This document shows positions 1-7,591 of a stretch of DNA of 64,000 bases, in pieces. The position numbers and the translations under genes are program-made. Within the stretch, counting starts at the first letter, position 1; the number at the start of each line of letters is the position of its first letter. Under the pieces are notes generated by a model. That model was not told the origin of the DNA. It worked only from the letters and a program-made list of their open reading frames with translations, and did no database searches. Source of the stretch: Acinetobacter sp. TGL-Y2 (GTDB taxonomy: Bacteria; Pseudomonadota; Gammaproteobacteria; Pseudomonadales; Moraxellaceae); contig NZ_CP015110.1 in NCBI RefSeq assembly GCF_001612555.1, positions 3,286,001 to 3,350,000 on the forward strand, in the 5' to 3' direction.

Positions 1-786
1 CACCACTGGAGAATTGAAACAGCCTAAAATCAATGCAGGTCGACCCACTAAAATCAAGGATATGGATGCTTTCAAACACTTTATTGAAACTACTGAATTT
101 TCTCAAGTGAAAGATCTCATCCCTTTATTTGAACAAAAGTTTGGGTATCCAATCCTTTACTCAACCCTGTTAAAAGCCATTCATAGACTTGGTTGGACAC
201 GTAAAAAAAGAGTTTTCTCTATAAGCAAGCCGACAAAATAACAAGGGCTGTATTCAACTGGTTTCTTCCGCAATGGAAAGAGGAGTTTGGGGAAGATCAG
301 ATTCTTTATATTGATGAGTCTGGGATAAACACCACAGATACAGCGCAATATGGTTGGTCTAAACTAGGCAGTCGTTGCGCTGCTTTAAAATTGGGTGGTC
401 ATGGTAAAAGATTAAGTATCATCAGTGCTGTGAGGTCTAATTCAGCGTATCAGTTCCTTTACCCTTTGATTTTTCAAGGTTCATGCGATCGAGCAATGTT
501 CACGGGATGGTTGAGATATCTACTTGAAAATTTAACCAAAGATAATCAAGATAAGACCAAAAGACATCTGCTGATTCTAGATAACGCTTCGATTCATAAG
601 AACGGAGATATCAAAAAACTAGCCAAAGACTTTAACTGTAGAATCATGTACTTGCCTGCTTACAGTCCAGATTTAAATCCAATTGAAAAAGCATGGTCAG
701 TGCTAAAATCCAAAGTTAAAAGTATCGCTGTCCGTTTTGACAAAAACATAGAAGAAGCGCTCGATTTAGGCTTGAAGGCAATGTAG
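1..786 (+). mobile_element. IS630-family transposase in two frames, left end outside the window
   Basis: The first reading frame is open from the window edge to a stop at 239-241 and carries the helix-turn-helix DNA-binding half. The second half lies in the -1 frame and runs to 786. It holds a DDE catalytic core: Asp in LYIDESG, Asp in LILDNASIH and Glu in NPIEKAW, with 34 residues between the second Asp and the Glu, as in IS630/Tc1 enzymes. The two frames join naturally at a run of seven A followed by G (203-210), where a -1 slip gives one continuous protein. This could be programmed frameshifting or an inactivating mutation; the sequence alone does not decide. The annotated-looking starts (TTG at 14, ATG at 391) are only internal codons. 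I did not identify the terminal inverted repeats, and the left end lies outside the window. Confidence 0.8.
203..210 (+). other. Candidate -1 frameshift site of the IS630 transposase
   Basis: Seven A residues and a G lie where the upstream frame must move back by one base to enter the frame of the DDE domain. In the upstream frame the codons are CGT AAA AAA AGA; after slipping, AAG is read and the protein continues as SFLYKQADK. A-rich heptamers of this kind are known slippery sites in insertion sequences. No downstream stimulatory structure was established. Confidence 0.4.
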
Positions 787-896
787 CTTAAAATTTAAAT
801 CCAGCTATAGAGCAATTAGAAGCTTACTCATCATTTATCAACCGACTGATTTCGAACTTTTAAAAGAAATATGCTCATACAGTTTTAGATTCTAAT

Positions 897-1526
897 TTAG
901 TCACAGCATTCATAGAATATTCCAAAAGTTGTATGAGCACATATATCAAAAGAAGAGCTAACAGTTTCATCAAAACTATTACAAACATGAAAAATTTTTT
1001 TTAATTTTTTTATATAAAAATTCATCCATTCTTCTTTAGATTGGAACTGATCCATATTCTTCAAATTCGCATGAAGATCAATTAACAAGCTACTTAATTT
1101 ATTCATATTTTCAGATCTGATTGTCAATTGAATGGTCATAGGTTCCACGATATTTGAATAGATATTTCCGACTTGATCAGTTGAAAATATTTCTAAAATT
1201 AAACGATTGTTTTTCCTTGAAGAAAAAAACAACTTTGTTTTTCCAATTTGTTCATGTTCACCTATTTCTGTTTTTCTTCTTTGAATTTCTTTAAAAAAAC
1301 TGTTGGACAGCATCTCAGATGTAGTTTTGTCTAAAAGCTCTTCTTTCAATCTTCTGATAATTAAGGCATCTCCACTACCAGAGAAAACAATAGGCTCCAG
1401 ATAGGTGATTTTTTTATAAGAATCGGAAATTATTGAAAATTTTAAATCATCTGTCTCTTGGGTTAATCGCTGATCCGCAGCAATAATTACGCTATCTTTT
1501 AGTTGGATTCCAATAATTAAAGTCAT
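897..1526 (-). CDS. Proteasome beta-subunit-like Ntn-hydrolase domain protein
   Basis: A 209-residue protein of unknown role. After removal of the start Met the chain begins TLIIGIQLKDSVIIAADQR, which matches the N-terminus of proteasome beta subunits and HslV. Counting that Thr as 1, Asp falls at 17 exactly as in the proteasome, a Lys pair occurs at 37-38 (YKKI) near the place of catalytic Lys33, and FSGSGDA resembles the conserved glycine-rich loop. The second half is divergent and rich in Lys, Phe and Asn. There is no signal peptide or membrane segment and no HslU-like ATPase beside it. It faces away from the VgrG-tail/effector/immunity genes, with 95 bases between the two start codons. 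A self-processing amidase or an accessory or defence protein are possible roles, but function is not known. The fold call rests on the N-terminal motif only. Confidence 0.6.
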   Translation of the reverse strand: MTLIIGIQLKDSVIIAADQRLTQETDDLKFSIISDSYKKITYLEPIVFSGSGDALIIRRLKEELLDKTTSEMLSNSFFKEIQRRKTEIGEHEQIGKTKLFFSSRKNNRLILEIFSTDQVGNIYSNIVEPMTIQLTIRSENMNKLSSLLIDLHANLKNMDQFQSKEEWMNFYIKKLKKIFHVCNSFDETVSSSFDICAHTTFGIFYECCD

Positions 1527-1621
1527 GTTAAATTAGTAAAGAAACTTAAGTCTCAATGTTACATCACCTATCTTATTCTGTGATATATTTTGCAAAATAC
1601 TATTCATAATATTAATAAAAG

Positions 1622-2023
1622 ATGAATTTAGAGCTCAATCCCAAAAATACTATTGCTAGTGCTGGTGGTTCTCAAGTAATCATCAATAAAAATGGGATCA
1701 CTATTATCACACCAGCGAAGTTTGAAGTTAAAGCTGGACAACATATATTTAAAAGTGGGGCAAAAATCCCAATGAATCTTCCTAGTCTTCCCACTTGGAT
1801 ACCTCATCAAGAATTTTTTGTGATTACTGATGAAAATGGCAAAGCCATTCACAATCAACACTATATTATGACTGATGAAGATGGTTCTAAAATTGAAGGC
1901 TATACTGATAAAAATGGTCATACAAAAACGTTTAAATCTATGAAACCTAAAGCTGTAAAGATCGAACTTCTAGAACGCAATGATCCTCAATATCATAACT
2001 TTAAGGAGGATTTTTATGGCTAA
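1622..2023 (+). CDS. VgrG C-terminal fragment (DUF2345 end plus tail domain)
   Basis: The 133 residues match the last part of a T6SS VgrG spike protein. Residues 13-50 (SAGGSQVIINKNGITIITP, then KFEVKAGQHIFKSGAK) are the end of the DUF2345 beta-helix. The following part (FFVITDENGKAIHNQHYIMT, DEDGSKIEGYTDKNGHTKTF) resembles the cargo-binding tail found on Acinetobacter VgrGs. The gp27/gp5-like body is missing: in-frame stops lie just upstream of the ATG and the neighbour is an opposite-strand gene. It is therefore either a decapitated vgrG left by recombination or an orphan tail kept as an adaptor or homology patch. It overlaps the start of the effector gene by 8 bases, showing translational coupling. 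There is no strong ribosome site before its ATG. Confidence 0.75.
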   Translation: MNLELNPKNTIASAGGSQVIINKNGITIITPAKFEVKAGQHIFKSGAKIPMNLPSLPTWIPHQEFFVITDENGKAIHNQHYIMTDEDGSKIEGYTDKNGHTKTFKSMKPKAVKIELLERNDPQYHNFKEDFYG

Positions 2024-2927
2024 AGCTACCAAGGGTTCTGGTCAGACGTCTTCCTCGTCTACTCAACCTCAGACAAATGGCAAAGTTGTTAAATTAGAAC
2101 CAGGTAAAGAAAAAGATTACCTCTGTGCTCACATTTGTTTTGCAAAAAAAAATCCTATTAAAGGCAAAGCTGGTCAGTTTCTAAATCAAAGAGCATGTAC
2201 ATACGCCATATGGAAACAAGAAGAAGCGAATGAATTAATTTGGCGCTATAAAGCTGAAGTGGGCTACCGAATGAGAGATCGCTTTCCGACACCCATTATG
2301 AGTGAAAAGCAACCTCAGAGAGCAAGCCGTTTTCCATTAGGAGTAGCAGCACGTGAAGGAATGTTTAAGCTTTCAGAACTAGAACAAAGTGCTAAAGGCC
2401 GTTTAAGAATCCCTGATGTCATTGTTTTAAAAGTGACTGATCAAGAACTCATTAATATGAGAGTTCAAGGACAAGCGGACTGGAGTAAACTTATCCCAGT
2501 TCAAAAAAATATTTCTAAAGTGATTGAAATCAAATTTGGCAAAGATAAGTTATCTAGAGAACAAAGAAATGCCTATATACAAATTGCAGGTAACAGAAAT
2601 AATTTCAAGTTACTTGAAGATATAGATTGCTCATGTGAACTTAGAGACAATAATGCAAATGGTAGTTCTGCAACTGTTGGCTCTAAATACACTTATATTC
2701 AAAACATGTTAGTGGCGATTAAAATTAAACAGCACCCAGGTATACAACATCCCCCGTTAAGTACGCCTAGCCCAATCGCAGATTTTTTAGATAAAGCACC
2801 TTTGTATGAAATTGCAGTAGGTGTTGGGATTACAGTAGTTGTTGTAGGTTCGATCGTTCTCCTTCCCGTAAGTGCGACTGTAGCAGGTGCTGGTGCTTTG
2901 GGTGGATATGTATTAGCTACTTCTTGA
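2016..2927 (+). CDS. VRR-NUC-type nuclease, probable T6SS effector (TseV-like)
   Basis: A 303-residue protein starting at the ATG preceded by AAGGAGG (an upstream in-frame ATG at 1980 lacks such a site). Residues 130-190 carry a PD-(D/E)XK nuclease pattern of the VRR-NUC kind: Asp134 in RIPDVIV, Glu171 and Lys173 in VIEIKFG, Gln183 and Tyr187 in LSREQRNAY. VRR-NUC proteins cut structured DNA, and members named TseV are antibacterial T6SS effectors. The N-terminus (1-30) is Ser/Thr/Gln-rich. Cysteines at 37, 41 and 61 could bind metal. Residues 264-302 form a hydrophobic stretch with Gly/Ala/Val that could help cross the target inner membrane. There is no secretion signal. Position after a VgrG tail and before a DUF3396 protein is the expected vgrG-effector-immunity order. 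The effector role is inferred from motif and context. Confidence 0.78.
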   Translation: MAKATKGSGQTSSSSTQPQTNGKVVKLEPGKEKDYLCAHICFAKKNPIKGKAGQFLNQRACTYAIWKQEEANELIWRYKAEVGYRMRDRFPTPIMSEKQPQRASRFPLGVAAREGMFKLSELEQSAKGRLRIPDVIVLKVTDQELINMRVQGQADWSKLIPVQKNISKVIEIKFGKDKLSREQRNAYIQIAGNRNNFKLLEDIDCSCELRDNNANGSSATVGSKYTYIQNMLVAIKIKQHPGIQHPPLSTPSPIADFLDKAPLYEIAVGVGITVVVVGSIVLLPVSATVAGAGALGGYVLATS

Positions 2928-2939
2928 TTAGAGAGAATA

Positions 2940-4217
2940 ATGAACAGTTTAGAATTTGAAAAAATTGTAGATGATGCAGAATATATCAATTATGACTATG
3001 GAGATCATGGAGAAACTGTACTTTCAGTGCATTTCCAATCTTGTTTTTACTTTTGGAATGGACATACTCCTGAAATCCGCCAAGCAATCCTAAACTGTTA
3101 TACGAAATATATAGAACTCTGGGGAAGTCATATCACATGGGGCTTTGATCCATTAACTGGTTGGAAGCAAAAAAAAATAAGCAATCTTCCATCACTTCAA
3201 GATGTAATAACTAAACGTGCGGATCCAGATGACATTATTGAATGGTATGTCGCAGATGGGGGCTTTGAAGATGTCGAAATTGAATATGCAAATAGATACG
3301 TATTTTCATTTTTGACTAATCGAGCTTGGCAAATTCAACACGGAAATATTTTGTATTTCAGGTTACCTAGGGATCTTTTTTTCAATCAAACCACACAAGA
3401 GGAAATTTTAAGATTCAATCAATACTGCATACAACAGCTTAGACCGTGGTATATGGTGAGTGGGATGCAAGCTGCTACACCTTTTAGTGATGAAGGCGTA
3501 AAAATAGATCTTGTATCTCAGGCTAGGGACTTTAAAGGGATCTATATTGAAGACTCTTGGGATACTATGAGAATGCCATACGGTATACGCAGTTTTGATT
3601 GGCTTACCTTCGTGAGTAATGATCTTTCAGAAAAAATTGGGGGTGTATTAAAGCTTCAAGATACCCTAAGAAAAGCAAAACTTCGATTTCAAACTATTGA
3701 TAATGGTGTACTTGTTCAAGCATCTGATTACCCTGAACTCATACCTAATGGCACACCAGATCCTGAGAGCTACTTAAAACTAAATCATATTCTTAGACCA
3801 TTACGAGATGGTAATTATGGTTCAATGGGTGACGCAACTTATCTGGGCGATAATGATCGAAGCCAAAGTTTTGATATTCCATTGACTGATTTATGGATGC
3901 GTCGCTTTGACCATGAACGAGTATGGAATGATTTAGAGTCAACAGCTAAATCTAGAAAATCTAAATTCATAGTAAAGCTATCCACGAATCACATATGTGA
4001 GATTTCTGGCCGATATCGATATGAAGATGATTATGATTATGTCCGAAATGAGCCTATGCCTTTTGAAGAGCCAGACAGTAGAGAAAACGATCACCGAAGT
4101 TACATTATTTTGAATAAAGGCGATATTGCACCATATTATTTAAAATTAGGTCAGCATGGCCAGCTTGTAGAAACAATGGAAATCGAATGGACTCTCTTTG
4201 AAGAATTTAACTATTGA
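2940..4217 (+). CDS. DUF3396 immunity protein, likely partner of the VRR-NUC effector
   Basis: A 425-residue soluble protein starting 12 bases after the nuclease gene. The N-terminal half (about 1-245) looks like DUF3396, with features such as YVFSFLTNRAWQI, a central QLRPWYMVSGMQAATP and SFDWLTFVSNDLSEKIGG. DUF3396 proteins are the known immunity partners (TsiV) of VRR-NUC effectors. The C-terminal half (about 250-425; VLVQASDYPELIPNG, then GDIAPYYLKLGQHGQLVET) resembles the Imm71/72-type immunity domains found after DUF3396. The protein is acidic, as expected for a protein that masks a nuclease. The likely job is to bind the nuclease in the cytoplasm of the producer and its sisters. It is the last gene of the module and is followed by the repeat-hairpin cluster. 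Confidence 0.75.
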   Translation: MNSLEFEKIVDDAEYINYDYGDHGETVLSVHFQSCFYFWNGHTPEIRQAILNCYTKYIELWGSHITWGFDPLTGWKQKKISNLPSLQDVITKRADPDDIIEWYVADGGFEDVEIEYANRYVFSFLTNRAWQIQHGNILYFRLPRDLFFNQTTQEEILRFNQYCIQQLRPWYMVSGMQAATPFSDEGVKIDLVSQARDFKGIYIEDSWDTMRMPYGIRSFDWLTFVSNDLSEKIGGVLKLQDTLRKAKLRFQTIDNGVLVQASDYPELIPNGTPDPESYLKLNHILRPLRDGNYGSMGDATYLGDNDRSQSFDIPLTDLWMRRFDHERVWNDLESTAKSRKSKFIVKLSTNHICEISGRYRYEDDYDYVRNEPMPFEEPDSRENDHRSYIILNKGDIAPYYLKLGQHGQLVETMEIEWTLFEEFNY

Positions 4218-4230
4218 TCTCTTATTTGGG

Positions 4231-4390
4231 TATGAAACTTTATTACTCGATAAAGAGTAAAAATGGAAGAAAAGATAGAACTGAGTATGAAACTTTATTT
4301 TTTCTTCCATTGATTGTTAAGTCCAAATATCAATGAGATAAGGTTCGATCAGTATGAAACTTTATTACTCTCGTACATGAGAGTAATAAA
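4231..4390 (+). repeat. Three copies of GTATGAAACTTTATT associated with inverted repeats
   Basis: The 15-base motif begins at 4231, 4285 and 4352. Copies 1 and 3 share 19 bases, ending ACTC. Each copy is tied to an inverted repeat: copy 1 runs into TTACTC (4244-4249) pairing with GAGTAA (4256-4261); copy 2 is the loop end of a 12-base perfect repeat (4262-4273 with 4300-4311); copy 3 opens a perfect 12-base stem (4361-4372 with 4379-4390) with a 6-base loop. None is followed by a run of T. The block lies between the immunity gene and a terminator. Function unknown. Confidence 0.8.
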
Positions 4391-4421
4391 AATATACTGA
4401 GTGAAATCATCTCATTATTTA

Positions 4422-4452
4422 AAAGCCGATCATTCCTGATCGGCTTTTTTTG
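4422..4452. terminator. Bidirectional rho-independent terminator
   Basis: The stem AAGCCGATCA / TGATCGGCTT has a TTCC loop and T-run on the right and A-run on the left, so it can stop transcription both from the immunity gene and from the leftward side. Confidence 0.85.
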
Positions 4453-4570
4453 TATGTGCATTTAAAGAAAATATTCAACGTTTAAGATGAATAAAGTGAA
4501 TGTTCACTCCCCATACAGGAGCACGGGTTATAACTGAACTGCTCTTTTATAAAGTTAGATTTTAGGGTTC

Positions 4571-5533
4571 TTAATCTTTATTCCTTAGATCGGGATCTTT
4601 ACGAGACGCCCAATACGTGGCCAAAGCAGGTCCAGAAATATTGTGCCACAAGCTAAAAATTGCACTTGGCACTGCTGTAATCGGCGAAGCTGCAAAATGT
4701 ACCGCAGCCAATGCCACACCTAAACCTGAATTTTGCATTCCCACTTCAATTGCAACCGCTTTACTGTCTGCATAAGGGAGCTGGAACCAACGCGCTGCCC
4801 AAAAACCAATGAGATAACCCAGCCCATTATGCAAAATCACCACCGCCAAAATGAGTAACCCCGATTCCAAAATTTGCGCCTTACTGCCCCCAATAATCGC
4901 GGCAACAATCAATACAATCGCGACCACAGAAATGAAAGGCATGAGCGTGATATAAGATTCGACTTTGTTTTTGAATAATGCACGTACAATTAAACCTAAA
5001 ATAATTGGAAATAGCACCACTTGTAAGATGGAACTGAGCATCGATAGCGCATCGATTTCAATCCATTGACTTGCTAAAAGATAAAAAATCGCTGGGGTGA
5101 GTAGTGGCGCAATCAGCGTCGAAACCGATGTACAAGCAACCGACAAAGCAACATTGCCTTTGGCCATATAAGTAATCACATTCGAGGCCGTGCCTCCCGG
5201 ACAGCAACCGACTAAAATCACTCCAATTGCAATCTCTGCTGGCAGTTGTAGCAATTTACACAGGGCATAAGCCAAACCTGGCATGACTAAAAACTGTGCA
5301 ATTACACCAATTAAAACCGCTTTGGGACTTTTCAGCACACCTTTAAAGTCACTGACTTTCATGGTCATCCCCATACCAAACATGATGATCCCGAGCATCC
5401 AGGTAATATAGACTTTGAGCCAAACAAAAGCTTCAGGCACCCACATTGCAAGGGCTGCAAACAGCACCACCCAAAATGCAAAGGTTTTTTGAATAAACTG
5501 GCTAAACCTTAAAAAATTAAGCATATGCATCAC
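4571..5533 (-). CDS. Bile acid:sodium symporter (BASS) family transporter
   Basis: A 320-residue inner-membrane protein with about ten hydrophobic segments. It contains BASS hallmarks: [16 protein letters not shown] in the N-terminal part, a [20 protein letters not shown] loop and an [14 protein letters not shown] segment near the C-terminus. The family moves organic anions with sodium; members include PanS (pantothenate) and transporters for other carboxylates, so the substrate is open. It lies 32 bases downstream of pncA on the same strand, suggesting co-transcription and perhaps a pyridine or vitamin-related acid as substrate (inference). The start may also be the internal Met three residues in. 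Confidence 0.85.
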   Translation of the reverse strand: MMHMLNFLRFSQFIQKTFAFWVVLFAALAMWVPEAFVWLKVYITWMLGIIMFGMGMTMKVSDFKGVLKSPKAVLIGVIAQFLVMPGLAYALCKLLQLPAEIAIGVILVGCCPGGTASNVITYMAKGNVALSVACTSVSTLIAPLLTPAIFYLLASQWIEIDALSMLSSILQVVLFPIILGLIVRALFKNKVESYITLMPFISVVAIVLIVAAIIGGSKAQILESGLLILAVVILHNGLGYLIGFWAARWFQLPYADSKAVAIEVGMQNSGLGVALAAVHFAASPITAVPSAIFSLWHNISGPALATYWASRKDPDLRNKD

Positions 5534-5565
5534 ATGTGAGGTTTTGAAAAACCCAGAAGTTTATA

Positions 5566-6243
5566 TTATTGGTTTAACAGATATTCGACTGGGTTGCTGC
5601 AAATATCTTGTTCAATGGGTAATACATCTTTGGCATAAATGCGTTGCACACCATGTGCGGTCATGTCTTGCCAGGCATTTTGTAAAGAACCATCCAAATC
5701 TATGCCTTTGGTAGCATCCGAGATCACAAAGCTTTTAAAGCCCATTTTTGCAGCGTCTATGGCCGTCCATGCGACGCAGAAGTCGGTTGCAATGCCCACC
5801 ACAAAAACGGAATCAATTCCGCGCTCTTTTAAGTAGCCCGCTAAACCCGTCGTGGTTTTATGATCAGCTTCCATAAAAGCAGAATAACTATCAATATGAC
5901 GATGAAATCCTTTGCGAATCACTAGCTGCGCTTGAGGAATATTTAAATCTGGATGCAGCGCTGCATCTGATGTGCCTTGTACACAGTGAACGGGCCACAA
6001 TACTTGTTTTCCATAGCTGAGTTGAATCGTATCAAAAGGTTTTGCATTGGCGTGGTTATCCGCAAAAGAGACATGATTCTCGGGATGCCAATCTTGCGTC
6101 AGGACAATATTATCAAAATACTGCGCAATTTCATTGATGCGAGGAATGATTTGATCTGCCTCAGCAACGGCTAAATTCCCGCCGGGGGTAAATCCATTTT
6201 GTACATCAACCACAATTAGTGCGCTACGTTCAGATTGGAACAT
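5566..6243 (-). CDS. pncA: Nicotinamidase
   Basis: A 225-residue isochorismatase-fold hydrolase converting nicotinamide to nicotinate for NAD salvage in the cytoplasm. Visible features are the catalytic Asp in VVDVQNGF, the metal site in QDWHPENHVSF, the catalytic Lys in VIRKGF, and the nucleophile Cys in IATDFCVAWTA. WPVHCVQGT is typical of PncA. The start chosen is the ATG at 6243, with GGGAG 8 bases upstream; a TTG start five codons earlier is possible but lies on top of that site. The BASS transporter follows in the same direction. The length is usual for the family. Confidence 0.92.
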   Translation of the reverse strand: MFQSERSALIVVDVQNGFTPGGNLAVAEADQIIPRINEIAQYFDNIVLTQDWHPENHVSFADNHANAKPFDTIQLSYGKQVLWPVHCVQGTSDAALHPDLNIPQAQLVIRKGFHRHIDSYSAFMEADHKTTTGLAGYLKERGIDSVFVVGIATDFCVAWTAIDAAKMGFKSFVISDATKGIDLDGSLQNAWQDMTAHGVQRIYAKDVLPIEQDICSNPVEYLLNQ

Positions 6244-6570
6244 CTTCCCTACTCCCAATTGAAAATGATTTAAATTTTCTTTGTATATTACACAGGAATT
6301 GAGCCATCACAATGGGTTAAATTACACAGCTTTTGTTAAGTCCAAATTTAACTATATTTTAGATTTAAATACAAAATCATAGGCTTGATTTTAATTCATC
6401 CATATTTATCGTTTTAGATCGTGGAGGAAACGCTATTCTTTTCTGTCAAAATGGCTGCACTTGCTTGTTTCTTGTAAAAAACTCAGTTGTTTTAACTAAA
6501 CTTTTTCTAAGCTTTGACTAAAGCATATTGTTCTTCATCGTTTGTTCGGTCATAATTTGCATACGCACTA

Positions 6571-6604
6571 TCCAATATGCTTGTTATATTGGACATGCTA
6601 TAAA
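6571..6604 (+). promoter_or_regulatory. Candidate dapA promoter region with an 8+8 palindrome
   Basis: TCCAATAT (6571-6578) and ATATTGGA (6586-6593) form a perfect inverted repeat with a 7-base spacer, directly upstream of an extended -10-like TGCTATAAA (6596-6604). The layout suggests an operator close to the promoter of dapA, whose start codon is about 70 bases downstream. No regulator was identified. Confidence 0.35.
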
Positions 6605-6675
6605 TTAAAATACAAACCCATCCACACTCTAGATTCCTCACCTTCATCGGATGGAAAAATAGGATTTTTTTTAAA

Positions 6676-7575
6676 ATGATTACTCAGCAAGCTCAGATTA
6701 TTCAAGGCTCAATTGTCGCAATCGTTACTCCCATGTTCGAAGATGGTGCTGTAGATTGGAAGGGTCTAGAGAAGCTTGTTGAATGGCATATTGCACAAGG
6801 GACCAACAGTATTGTGGCTGTGGGTACGACAGGTGAAGCTTCTACCTTGAGCATGACTGAACACACGCAAGTGATCAAAGAAATCATTCGTGTTGCCAAT
6901 AAACGTATTCCAATTATTGCTGGTACGGGGGCAAATTCCACCCACGAAGCGATTCAACTCACCAAAGAAGCTAAAGAGCTCGGTGCAGATGCCGCACTTT
7001 TGGTGACGCCGTATTACAATAAACCGACCCAAGAAGGTCTGTTCCAGCACTATAAAGCCATTGCAGAAGCAGTTGATCTACCACAAATTTTATATAATGT
7101 TCCGGGGCGTACTGGAGTAGACTTGCTGAATGAAACAGTGCTTCGTCTTGCAGATATTCCACAAATTGTCGGTATTAAAGATGCCACGGGTGATGTGCCA
7201 CGCGGTGCAGAATTGCTCGCGGGGTTAAACGGCAAAAGTATGGTGGTCTATTCAGGTGATGATGCAACCGCTTATCAGCTCATGGCAAACGGCGCTAAAG
7301 GCAATATCTCTGTGACTGCCAATGTCGCACCAAAGCAAATGAGTGAAGTGTGTGCTGCAGCAATTGCAGGTGATGCAAATGCAGCAATTGCTGCTAACGA
7401 TCAAGTTGCAAATTTACACAATATTCTATTTTGTGAATCTAACCCAATTCCTGTCAAATGGGCGTTGCATGAAATGGGCTTAATTGGCACGGGCATCCGT
7501 CTACCATTAACGCCACTTGCAGAACAATACCGAGCATCCCTGCGTGAAGAACTCAAAGCAGCGAGTATCATTTAA
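6676..7575 (+). CDS. dapA: 4-hydroxy-tetrahydrodipicolinate synthase
   Basis: Condenses pyruvate with aspartate semialdehyde, the first step of the lysine/diaminopimelate branch. The 299-residue chain has GTTGE at 50-54, Tyr140 and Arg145 in ILYNVPGRTG, and the Schiff-base Lys168 in VGIKDATGD. These match the canonical active site of the NAL/DapA aldolase family. It is the first gene of a dapA-bamC-purC run, with 16 bases to the next gene. A clear promoter-like region lies upstream. Length and motifs are standard. Confidence 0.97.
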   Translation: MITQQAQIIQGSIVAIVTPMFEDGAVDWKGLEKLVEWHIAQGTNSIVAVGTTGEASTLSMTEHTQVIKEIIRVANKRIPIIAGTGANSTHEAIQLTKEAKELGADAALLVTPYYNKPTQEGLFQHYKAIAEAVDLPQILYNVPGRTGVDLLNETVLRLADIPQIVGIKDATGDVPRGAELLAGLNGKSMVVYSGDDATAYQLMANGAKGNISVTANVAPKQMSEVCAAAIAGDANAAIAANDQVANLHNILFCESNPIPVKWALHEMGLIGTGIRLPLTPLAEQYRASLREELKAASII

Positions 7576-7591
7576 ATAAGAGTTTAAAATT

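Noticed and set aside
873..938. Inverted repeat GCTCATACA / TGTATGAGC across the end of the Ntn-hydrolase gene
   Set aside because: One arm lies in coding sequence and no matching left end is visible, so it cannot be assigned to the IS630 element or to a terminator.
1628..1921. 97-residue frame opposite the VgrG fragment
   Set aside because: It is a shadow of the VgrG tail, whose family match is clear on the other strand.
4231..4390. CRISPR array
   Set aside because: Only three short copies with unequal spacing, different hairpins, and no cas genes in the window.
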